A DNA stretch of 5,163 bases from Eubacteriales bacterium (GTDB lineage: Bacteria; Bacillota; Clostridia; Peptostreptococcales; Acidaminobacteraceae): NCBI GenBank assembly GCA_030625285.1, contig DAOURC010000068.1, forward strand, positions 1 to 5,163, in the 5' to 3' direction. Positions 1 through 5,163 of the stretch are shown piece by piece. The position numbers and the translations under genes were made by a program. Position 1 is the stretch's first letter, and every line of letters begins with the position of its first letter. A model generated the notes under the pieces. That model ran no database searches, had not been told where the DNA came from, and was given only the letters and a program-made list of their open reading frames with translations.

Positions 1-756
1 TATGAAAAGGAGATTAATGGAAAAACACCGGATTTATTTTTGACTTTGAAGGGACATAAGGTATGTTTACAGCTCAAGAAAAAAGCAATATCGGCAAGGG
101 AGAACAAAAACAGGAAGGTGATTCGTTATGTTGACAATAGACTGCAAAAATCCACATATTCAAAGACAATTAGCATCTCCATACCTGAAGCTCTTGAATT
201 TTCTGATAAAGATGTAATCTATGAAGGTATTGTGAAACATATTGGAGAACAAAGTGAATCTAATATAATTACTCTTTCGGACGATAGATATGTTGAAATT
301 GAAGTGATAGGCGAACGAAAAGGAGATCACATAATCATTGTTACAGGAAATCAAGATTGGATTAATATAACAGACGAAGTAAAGGGGCATTTAGAGGGAG
401 CATTGTTAAAAGCGACAGAGTCAATAACGTGGAGAAAAGAAGAAGGTGTACTGACAGGTATTGTTATGATATCGTCGAGAAGTAATTTAATAGATATTGG
501 AGATGTATTATATGGTACTGAGGGAGTTGCCTATAAGAATTCAAAGTCGTATGGAGTACGAGATTCAAATGGGTTGCTTTCTAGAAAAGATTTCTCTGAT
601 AAGATAGATTTTGTAGTGATAATGGTACCCAAGCAAGAATCAATTATCGATTCGTATACTCCAGTTCTTTTAAAAATTGGGGATATGGATTACGATTCAA
701 TTGTAAAGGCGCTAGGGGTATGTGAAGTATATGATGAAACACCATTTGCTATCTGA
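1..756 (+). CDS. Unrecognised protein, 5'-truncated by the window edge
   Basis: The reading frame is open from the first base to the TGA at 754-756, giving at least 251 residues. A TTG at 40 is the first start-like codon in frame, but it has no Shine-Dalgarno sequence before it. The codons upstream of it read as ordinary protein (YEKEINGKTPDLFLTLKG), so the true start is probably outside the window. The visible protein is soluble-looking, with no signal peptide or membrane segment. It has a basic stretch early on (QLKKKAISARENKNRKVIR) followed by alternating short hydrophobic and charged segments suggestive of beta-rich domains. The C-terminus ends in ETPFAI. I do not recognise a family or a catalytic motif. 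It is followed by its own terminator, so it is probably transcribed separately from the downstream conjugation genes. Being an accessory (cargo) gene is an inference from position only. Confidence 0.75.
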   Translation, partial: YEKEINGKTPDLFLTLKGHKVCLQLKKKAISARENKNRKVIRYVDNRLQKSTYSKTISISIPEALEFSDKDVIYEGIVKHIGEQSESNIITLSDDRYVEIEVIGERKGDHIIIVTGNQDWINITDEVKGHLEGALLKATESITWRKEEGVLTGIVMISSRSNLIDIGDVLYGTEGVAYKNSKSYGVRDSNGLLSRKDFSDKIDFVVIMVPKQESIIDSYTPVLLKIGDMDYDSIVKALGVCEVYDETPFAI

Positions 757-835
757 TTTTCAATGGCGATTATGGAAGAAGGAAACGAGTTAAAACCTTG
801 AAATAATCATAGCTGTGAATGCTATATCGACTATT

Positions 836-866
836 AAAACACTTATGAGATTATAGGTGTTTTTTT
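836..866 (+). terminator. Intrinsic terminator after the unknown gene
   Basis: An 11-bp stem, AAAACACTTAT (836-846) with ATAGGTGTTTT (853-863), contains one G-T wobble and closes on the loop GAGATT. It runs directly into a T tract ending at 866. This is the standard form of a rho-independent terminator reading on the + strand. It lies 80 bases after the stop of the first gene and 85 bases before the next start, so it should separate the two transcription units. The opposite strand has a weaker T run, so bidirectional use is possible but less convincing. Confidence 0.8.
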
Positions 867-893
867 AATTCCCTCGAATTCGGGGGAATTAAA
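864..893. repeat. 30-bp near-perfect palindrome
   Basis: The two 15-base arms are TTTAATTCCCTCGAA and TTCGGGGGAATTAAA. They are complementary at every position except one T-G wobble and leave no loop. The centre is CGAATTCG. The first bases overlap the T tract of the terminator at 836-866. A loopless palindrome of this size fits a dimeric protein-binding site or a recombination or processing site better than an RNA hairpin. It lies 58 bases upstream of the TTG start of the M23 gene, so it could be an operator for that transcript. No promoter hexamers are convincing nearby. Confidence 0.6.
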
Positions 894-939
894 CTAGGGA
901 TAGCTTACCTAAAAAAGTTCAATGAAAAGTAAAGTTAGC

Positions 940-945
940 GAGGTG
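940..945 (+). promoter_or_regulatory. Ribosome binding site selecting the TTG start at 951
   Basis: GAGGTG lies five bases upstream of TTG 951. The next in-frame ATG (960-962) would be 14 bases away, which is too far, so the TTG is the preferred start of the M23 peptidase gene. Confidence 0.7.
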
Positions 946-950
946 AACGA

Positions 951-3044
951 TTGGCAGAAATGGAAAAACTCAAGGAGAGAAACCGGCAGGTCTTTCAAGT
1001 TAGCCATGATGCTTTGAAGGATAAAAAGTCTATTTCGGCAGATTTAAAGGAAGAAATCAGTTGTGGAAAGAAAGTGATTAGGCGACTGGGTAAAAATAAT
1101 GGACCGGAAGAAAAAGTATCAACAGATGATTTCGAAATTACTGGACAAGAGCATACGAAAGATAGCAGACCATCCAAAATACGAGGTGGTCATTTTAATG
1201 CCCAAATAGAAAATGAAAAAGGACATACCGTCAAGAAGTTGGCATATATGTCCGATGAAAGTCTGGAAGATGGAATTGATGAGGAAATAAGCATTGAGGG
1301 TGGATACGATTATCATTTAACTGATTCCGATAATGACGGTATGGCAGATGTCAGTGATGTGTACGATTATAACCCTGATAATCAGGATTTTGGCGATATT
1401 CATAATAGGGCGTCTGTTAAAATGAAAGATCAGGGGAGGCTGAAAAAACAGAAAAACTTCAATAAGCGAAAGACAGTTGATGAAGCAAATGAGATGAAGT
1501 CCAAAACGAACCCGAAAACCCACCGGGAACAAGGTGAAGAAAAGACGATCAAAAAGAAATCGAAGATGAGTTTTGAAGAAAAACAACCTAAAAGTAAGTT
1601 TCTTCAGAATTCAGGCAGAGCGGTCATTGCAGTGGGCGTTGCAGGCATGGGAGCGATTGAGAGATACAGCCATGTAGAACGATTATCTGATTCAGATGAA
1701 AATTCAGCGTTACAAGCGGCTGATGTTGGTTCAGATGTTTTAAAAAGAGTTACAGATAAGAATAAACAGAGATTAAATCAGGGACTTAGAAATCGTTCTA
1801 AAAAAGTATCTTCAGAAAAATTAGAGCAGAAGTATATGAAGCTTAAACATAACTCTAAATTTGAAGCTACGTTAAGAAATAATAAGATATATCAAAATTC
1901 AAGTGGCATGAATAAGTACTATCAAAAGATTAGAATGAAAAAAGTATATAATCAACGGATTTACGGTACCTATAATAATCGAATTCAAAGAATTATTAAA
2001 GGTTCAGGTAAAAAGTTAAAAGAAGTTGCTATGGTTGCATTTAAACGTATTGGAATTTATTTAGCTATAATTATATTTGCGTTATTGTTAGGAATAATAT
2101 TTATTAGTTCTTTTGCAGGTATGATATCAAATGCAATGAGTGTTATTGCTATAACATCATATCAATCGGATGATTTAGGAATTACAGATTCTGAAAATTT
2201 TTATAATCGGTTTGAAGCGGATTTGCTGTATGCAATTAAAAATGTTGAAGTAGAACATTCGGAATATGACGAGTATCGTTATCATGTTGATGATGTAGGA
2301 CATAATCCACATGAAATAATAGCATATCTAACAGCTAAATTTGGAGAATTTACAGTAAGTGAAGTGCGAAATGAATTAAGTAGAATCTTTGATGAGCAGT
2401 ATTTATATCGATTGACTAAGGTGGTAGAAACTAGATATAAGACAGTAACGAGTACTTCGACTGATCCTGTAACAGGAGAAACAACGACTACTACAAAAAA
2501 AGTTTCATACAAATGGAATATTTTAAAAATAGATTTAGAAACAAACTCTCTAGAATCAATTTTGTTATCTAAATTAGATGATGAGCAAAAAGAATTATAT
2601 ATTACACTGATGGAAACTAAAGGTAATTTTCAAAGTTTACCAAGTCCTATAAAAGAGGATTGGAAGAATTCGGTATCTAGTATGTTTGGATATCGATTAG
2701 ATCCATTTACCGATGAGGTTGAGTTTCATACAGGAATCGATATAGCAAAGCCATTGGGAACAAAACTTGTGGCAATTATAGATGGAATTGTTTTGGATAC
2801 TGGTTATGATAATAGTTATGGGAAATACATTATACTAAAAAATGATGAGGGACAAACAGCTTTGTATGCTCATTGTAATAACACTTATGTTAGTAAAGGA
2901 ACTGAGATTTATATTGGAGAAGTAATTGGTGAAGTAGGCTCAACAGGAAATTCGACTGGTAGCCATCTTCATCTGGAAATAAGGGATTCAAACGGTAATA
3001 GATTGAACCCTTATTTTTATTTATCCAATGCCTTAGAGTTCTAA
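951..3044 (+). CDS. CD1108-family mobile element protein, membrane-anchored M23 (LytM-type) peptidase
   Basis: This is a putative conjugation peptidoglycan hydrolase of 697 residues that would cut cross-bridges to let the transfer channel pass the wall. Residues 1-215 are highly charged and low in complexity. They contain a calcium-loop motif at 125-136 (D125, D127, D129, G130, D133, D136). Residues 216-365 are basic and helical. Residues 367-392 form one transmembrane segment, so the C-terminal part should be outside the cell. Residues 404-560 are the conserved CD1108 middle region, including YDEYRYHVDDVGHNPHEI and the FDEQY stretch. Residues about 577-690 are the M23 domain, complete in its key residues: zinc ligands H593, D597 and H674, catalytic H641 and H672, then a GSTGNSTGSHLHLEI signature. 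The start is TTG, supported by GAGGTG five bases upstream. Base composition falls from the N-terminal half to the C-terminal half. The middle-region match is from memory of ICE proteins; the peptidase call rests on visible residues. The cell-wall substrate is inferred. Confidence 0.9.
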   Translation: MAEMEKLKERNRQVFQVSHDALKDKKSISADLKEEISCGKKVIRRLGKNNGPEEKVSTDDFEITGQEHTKDSRPSKIRGGHFNAQIENEKGHTVKKLAYMSDESLEDGIDEEISIEGGYDYHLTDSDNDGMADVSDVYDYNPDNQDFGDIHNRASVKMKDQGRLKKQKNFNKRKTVDEANEMKSKTNPKTHREQGEEKTIKKKSKMSFEEKQPKSKFLQNSGRAVIAVGVAGMGAIERYSHVERLSDSDENSALQAADVGSDVLKRVTDKNKQRLNQGLRNRSKKVSSEKLEQKYMKLKHNSKFEATLRNNKIYQNSSGMNKYYQKIRMKKVYNQRIYGTYNNRIQRIIKGSGKKLKEVAMVAFKRIGIYLAIIIFALLLGIIFISSFAGMISNAMSVIAITSYQSDDLGITDSENFYNRFEADLLYAIKNVEVEHSEYDEYRYHVDDVGHNPHEIIAYLTAKFGEFTVSEVRNELSRIFDEQYLYRLTKVVETRYKTVTSTSTDPVTGETTTTTKKVSYKWNILKIDLETNSLESILLSKLDDEQKELYITLMETKGNFQSLPSPIKEDWKNSVSSMFGYRLDPFTDEVEFHTGIDIAKPLGTKLVAIIDGIVLDTGYDNSYGKYIILKNDEGQTALYAHCNNTYVSKGTEIYIGEVIGEVGSTGNSTGSHLHLEIRDSNGNRLNPYFYLSNALEF
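1323..1358 (+). other. Calcium-binding loop motif (thrombospondin type 3 / EF-hand-like) inside the M23 protein
   Basis: Codons 125-136 encode DSDNDGMADVSD. This matches the pattern DxDxDGxxDxxD, with acidic residues at loop positions 1, 3, 5, 9 and 12 and glycine at 6. It is followed by a D-x-NPDNQD stretch typical of thrombospondin type 3 repeats. It lies before the membrane segment, on the side expected to be cytoplasmic if the protein is a simple N-in anchor. That is an unusual place for a motif normally found in secreted proteins. Only one copy is visible. Confidence 0.7.
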
Positions 3045-3081
3045 TACTCCCATTTCTAAAGTGAGGGATAAAGAACTCTAA
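3033..3081 (+). repeat. Inverted repeat spanning the stop codon of the M23 gene
   Basis: TTAGAGTTCT (3033-3042) is perfectly complementary to AGAACTCTAA (3072-3081). The 29-base loop holds ACTCCC-ATT-TCTAAAG (3046-3061). The upstream arm includes the last codons of the M23 gene and the first base of its TAA. No T tract follows, so this is not a typical intrinsic terminator. It could stabilise the 3' end of the upstream message or take part in the alternative pairing described for 3106-3137. Confidence 0.5.
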
Positions 3082-3105
3082 AAGGCCCTGGATTATGTTT
3101 TCTAA

Positions 3106-3137
3106 GCTTTAGATGGAGTAAAAACTCCCTCTAAAGC
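3106..3137 (+). promoter_or_regulatory. Stable hairpin in the spacer before the DUF4315 gene
   Basis: GCTTTAGA (3106-3113) pairs with TCTAAAGC (3130-3137), and GGAGT (3115-3119) pairs with ACTCC (3124-3128) around an AAAA loop. One T-C mismatch separates the two stems. There is no U-run after it, so termination is unlikely unless a factor is used. The ascending arm can also pair with the similar sequence at 3046-3061. The hairpin lies about 75 bases upstream of the DUF4315 start, which suggests mRNA processing, protection or control of the downstream genes, but nothing here proves a function. Confidence 0.5.
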
Positions 3138-3200
3138 CAAGAAATTCATTTATCATAAGAAATTGTTAATGTTGCAGATTAGAATTTTAGAAGGTAAAAA

Positions 3201-3205
3201 AGGAG
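3201..3205 (+). promoter_or_regulatory. Ribosome binding site selecting the ATG at 3211
   Basis: AGGAG, preceded by a run of As, lies five bases upstream of ATG 3211. It excludes the earlier in-frame ATG codons at 3163 and 3169, which have no such site. The protein is therefore 89 residues long. Confidence 0.8.
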
Positions 3206-3210
3206 ATCTT

Positions 3211-3480
3211 ATGGATAAAAGACTTGAAAAGACAATAAAAGAAGAATCTAAACTAAAGGCACAAATGGAGGCTTTGCAAGAAAGAATATGTGATATTGAA
3301 GGTAAAAGAGAAGGTTATGAAAAGGAAGAATTACATAAAACCTTTAAAGAAACAGAAATTTCTCTAGAAGAGTATCAAATGATAGTAAGAGATGCGGTTT
3401 ATAATTATATGGGCAAAAATGATATAGGTGATAACCAAGTTTCTATTAAAAAAACCGAGGAGAATTTAAATGATAAGTAA
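3211..3480 (+). CDS. DUF4315 family protein, small coiled-coil conjugation accessory
   Basis: The protein has 89 residues, in the size range of DUF4315 proteins, which are small and found almost only in ICE transfer modules. Residues 1-55 are a charged helix with heptad-like spacing of hydrophobic residues (LEKTIKEESKLKAQMEAL and on), predicted to form a coiled coil. Residues 58-75 contain TEISLEEYQMIVRDAVY, which corresponds to the conserved 'TPEEL' end of the family. The C-terminus is polar and lysine-rich. There is no signal peptide or membrane segment. The start at 3211 is set by AGGAG at 3201-3205. The gene overlaps the next one by 11 bases, so the two are probably translated together. 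Its molecular function is unknown. The family call comes from length, coiled coil, the EISLEEY stretch and the position between the CD1108-like and DUF4366 genes. Confidence 0.8.
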   Translation: MDKRLEKTIKEESKLKAQMEALQERICDIEGKREGYEKEELHKTFKETEISLEEYQMIVRDAVYNYMGKNDIGDNQVSIKKTEENLNDK

Positions 3481-4228
3481 GATTAAAATATTAACTTTAG
3501 TCTTGATGACATGTGTAATAGCTATTGGAAATATGACATATGCTGATGAAACCAGTACTGGATATGAAGTAATTGAGATAGTTGAAACAGAATTGAAATC
3601 AAATTTTGTCAGTAAAGATTATGTGATAGAAGGCGAAGATAAAACAAATTATTTAGTAGAAGGTGGTAATGAAAAGGCGATTAATTTATTGGCAACTGAT
3701 CAGAATATTGCTAAAGGAACGGTGATAGAAAGTAGTAATGTAGAAGGTAAGCCTTATGATATTGAAATTCCAAATGATGATGATTTTGAAAATAAAAATC
3801 CATTAGAACTTAGACAATTAATCACTTTTGAAACAAAGTCTGGTAAGGTTTTTCATATCATAGTTGATCATGGTAAAGATCGCGATAATGTAATGATGCT
3901 AACGGAAGTAGGAGAGCAAGATCTACTTAATCTTATTGAAGAACAAGCAGATGTGGAAATAGAAATAAAAGAAAATGAAACGAATAAGTTAGATAAATTA
4001 GATGCAGAAGAAGATTCATTAAGTGATACAGAAAAAACGAGTAAAGAAAATGAAGATGAAGCTAGTTCAAATAATTCATTGGTTATTATAGGCGTGATAG
4101 CAGTTTTAAGCGGAGGTCTGGGATGGTATTTTAAAATTTATAAACCAAAGCATGATATGCCATTTGATGATGAGGAAATTGATGAAGCTGATTATATTGA
4201 TGATGACGAAGAAGATGAGGATGAATAA
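3470..4228 (+). CDS. DUF4366 (CD1107-family) mobile element membrane protein
   Basis: The protein has 252 residues. It begins with a signal peptide: basic start, hydrophobic core at about 6-20, and a probable cut after TYA at residue 25. The exported part carries the DUF4366 core at about 110-160, including LITFETKSGKVFHIIVDHGKD and LLNLIEEQAD. A charged, low-complexity linker (161-200) leads to a transmembrane helix at about 203-221 (SLVIIGVIAVLSGGLGWYF) and a basic stop-transfer patch (KIYKPKH). The final 20 residues are a cytoplasmic acidic tail with 16 Asp or Glu. Topology is therefore outside N-terminus, inside tail. These proteins are found in ICE transfer modules and are thought to be part of, or close to, the mating channel; no biochemical role is known to me. 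GAGGAG at 3457-3462 lies seven bases before the ATG, inside the end of the DUF4315 gene, which suggests translational coupling. Confidence 0.87.
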   Translation: MISKIKILTLVLMTCVIAIGNMTYADETSTGYEVIEIVETELKSNFVSKDYVIEGEDKTNYLVEGGNEKAINLLATDQNIAKGTVIESSNVEGKPYDIEIPNDDDFENKNPLELRQLITFETKSGKVFHIIVDHGKDRDNVMMLTEVGEQDLLNLIEEQADVEIEIKENETNKLDKLDAEEDSLSDTEKTSKENEDEASSNNSLVIIGVIAVLSGGLGWYFKIYKPKHDMPFDDEEIDEADYIDDDEEDEDE

Positions 4229-4236
4229 GATTTAAA

Positions 4237-4259
4237 CTTTTGGACAAGGTGACCAAAAG
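4237..4259 (+). promoter_or_regulatory. Small hairpin between the DUF4366 gene and topB
   Basis: CTTTTGG (4237-4243) and CCAAAAG (4253-4259) are perfectly complementary around a nine-base loop. No T tract follows on the + strand, so it is not a clear terminator. It lies in the 75-base spacer and may be a message-stabilising or pausing element. It is short enough to be chance in AT-rich DNA. Confidence 0.35.
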
Positions 4260-4288
4260 ATAGGTTGCATAAATACGCCTAGAAAATT

Positions 4289-4294
4289 AAGGAG
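4289..4294 (+). promoter_or_regulatory. Ribosome binding site for the GTG start of topB
   Basis: AAGGAG lies nine bases upstream of GTG 4304. Two ATGs between them (4296 and 4299) are in another frame and meet a TGA at 4305-4307, so they cannot start topB. The GTG gives the family's standard N-terminus MKLVIAEKPS. Confidence 0.75.
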
Positions 4295-4303
4295 AATGAT
4301 GAA

Positions 4304-5163
4304 GTGAAATTAGTGATAGCAGAAAAGCCGAGTGTTGCTCTGGCAATAGCAAATGTTATTGGAGCTACTGAGAGAAAAGATGGTTATATGACTGGTAATG
4401 GATATATTGTAAGTTGGTGCATTGGACATCTAGTGAGCCTTGCAAAACCAGAAGAATACGATGAAAAATACTCAAAATGGAAATATGAAGATTTGCCTAT
4501 CATACCAGATGATTGGCTGTTTTCAATAAATGAAAGTACAAAAAAACAATTTAAAGTTTTAGAAAAATTAATAAAAAGTAGTGAAGTAAAAAGTATAATC
4601 GAAGCAACAGATTCTGGAAGAGAAGGAGAATTGATATTTAGATTAGTTTATAATCAGATTGGCAAAAATAAGCCTTATGAAAGACTTTGGATTAGCTCTA
4701 TGGAAGATAGTGCAATCGAAAAAGGATTCAATGATTTGAAAGATGGAGAAGATTATGAAAATCTATATCAATCTGCTTTAGCGAGAAGTAAGGCTGATTG
4801 GCTTGTTGGACTTAATGCAACGAGATTATTTACTACGATTTATAATAATAAGTTAAGCGTAGGAAGAGTACAAACACCGACACTTGCACTGATTGCAGAA
4901 CGTGATGAGAACATTAGAAATTTCAGCAAAGAAAAATTTTATCATATTGAACTAGATCTAGGAGACTTGAAAGTTAAAAGTGACAAAATAGAAAGTCTTG
5001 AAAAAGCCAATGAATTAAAAGAATTCTGTAAAAGGAAAGTAGCTGTTATTACTGAGATTAAGAGGGACATTAAAAAGAAAAACCCACCTTTATTATTTGA
5101 TTTGACTACACTTCAGAGAGAAGCTAATAGATTATTCAGTTATACAGCAAAGCAAACTTTAGA
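4304..5163 (+). CDS. topB: DNA topoisomerase III (type IA), 3'-truncated by the window edge
   Basis: This is an ATP-independent topoisomerase that cuts and rejoins one DNA strand through a tyrosine link. In ICEs it is thought to assist transfer or replication of the element. The window holds 286 residues of a protein usually around 700 long. The TOPRIM domain opens with MKLVIAEKPSVALAIA (E7) and contains IIEATDSGREGELIFR at 98-113. Its second acidic position is G105 instead of the aspartate of the E. coli DPDREG motif, as I recall is common in ICE-type TopB. The central type IA signature is at 185-197 (SVGRVQTPTLALI). The conserved LFDLTTLQREANRLF is at 264-278, just before the cut. The catalytic tyrosine lies beyond the window. 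The start is GTG, with AAGGAG nine bases upstream. It follows the DUF4366 gene by 75 bases on the same strand, so it is probably in the same operon. Confidence 0.95.
   Translation, partial: MKLVIAEKPSVALAIANVIGATERKDGYMTGNGYIVSWCIGHLVSLAKPEEYDEKYSKWKYEDLPIIPDDWLFSINESTKKQFKVLEKLIKSSEVKSIIEATDSGREGELIFRLVYNQIGKNKPYERLWISSMEDSAIEKGFNDLKDGEDYENLYQSALARSKADWLVGLNATRLFTTIYNNKLSVGRVQTPTLALIAERDENIRNFSKEKFYHIELDLGDLKVKSDKIESLEKANELKEFCKRKVAVITEIKRDIKKKNPPLLFDLTTLQREANRLFSYTAKQTL

Noticed and set aside
763..801. Short frame MAIMEEGNELKP after the first gene
   Set aside because: It has twelve codons, no ribosome site and no recognised match, so it is treated as chance.
799..830. Promoter-like TTGAAA with a TATA-like sequence downstream
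   Set aside because: The spacing and the -10 match are poor, and any transcript would run straight into the terminator at 836-866.
1317..1586. Antisense open frame rich in Phe and Leu
   Set aside because: Its composition follows from Lys- and Glu-rich codons on the + strand. It has no start signal and is a shadow of the M23 gene.
2445..2505. Thr-rich stretch in the M23 protein as a possible repeat
   Set aside because: A Thr- and acid-rich linker occurs at the same place in the CD1108 proteins I recall, and there is no regular nucleotide repeat.
2282..2512. Antisense open frame under the M23 gene
   Set aside because: It is valine- and serine-rich because it is the complement of the Thr-rich linker codons, has no ribosome site, and overlaps a well-supported gene.
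3163..3210. N-terminal extension of the DUF4315 protein from an upstream ATG
   Set aside because: The AGGAG at 3201-3205 lies inside this stretch and points to ATG 3211. The extension has no ribosome site.

Overview
The window looks like part of the conjugation module of an integrative conjugative element (ICE) from a low-GC Gram-positive host, most likely a Clostridia/Lachnospiraceae-type organism. The evidence is AT-rich codon use, strong AGGAG-type ribosome sites, TTG and GTG starts, and a recognisable gene order: a membrane-anchored M23 peptidase of the CD1108 mobile-element family, a DUF4315 coiled-coil protein, a DUF4366 (CD1107-family) membrane protein and topoisomerase III. This order is familiar from the Clostridioides difficile CTn elements and Tn1549-like elements. 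The placement is from memory of these families; no search was run.

Layout, all on the + strand: (1) positions 1-756 hold the 3' part of a gene I do not recognise, cut by the window edge. (2) Positions 757-950 are non-coding, with a good intrinsic terminator (836-866) followed at once by a 30-bp near-perfect palindrome (864-893). (3) Positions 951-3044 encode the 697-residue CD1108-like M23 peptidase, which carries a calcium-loop (thrombospondin type 3-like) motif in its N-terminal part. (4) Positions 3045-3210 are a structured spacer with two hairpins and a repeat that allows alternative pairing. (5) Positions 3211-3480 encode DUF4315 and overlap the DUF4366 gene (3470-4228) by 11 bases. (6) Positions 4229-4303 are a short spacer with a small hairpin. 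(7) Positions 4304-5163 are the 5' part of topB, which runs off the window before the catalytic tyrosine.

Inferred joint role: the M23 protein would locally open peptidoglycan for the type IV secretion channel, the DUF4366 and DUF4315 proteins are accessory transfer proteins of unknown mechanism, and topoisomerase III would handle single-stranded or supercoiled element DNA during transfer or replication. The unknown first gene ends in its own terminator and is probably a separate transcription unit. It may be cargo next to the transfer genes. No RNA genes, CRISPR arrays, insertion sequences or attachment sites were recognised.
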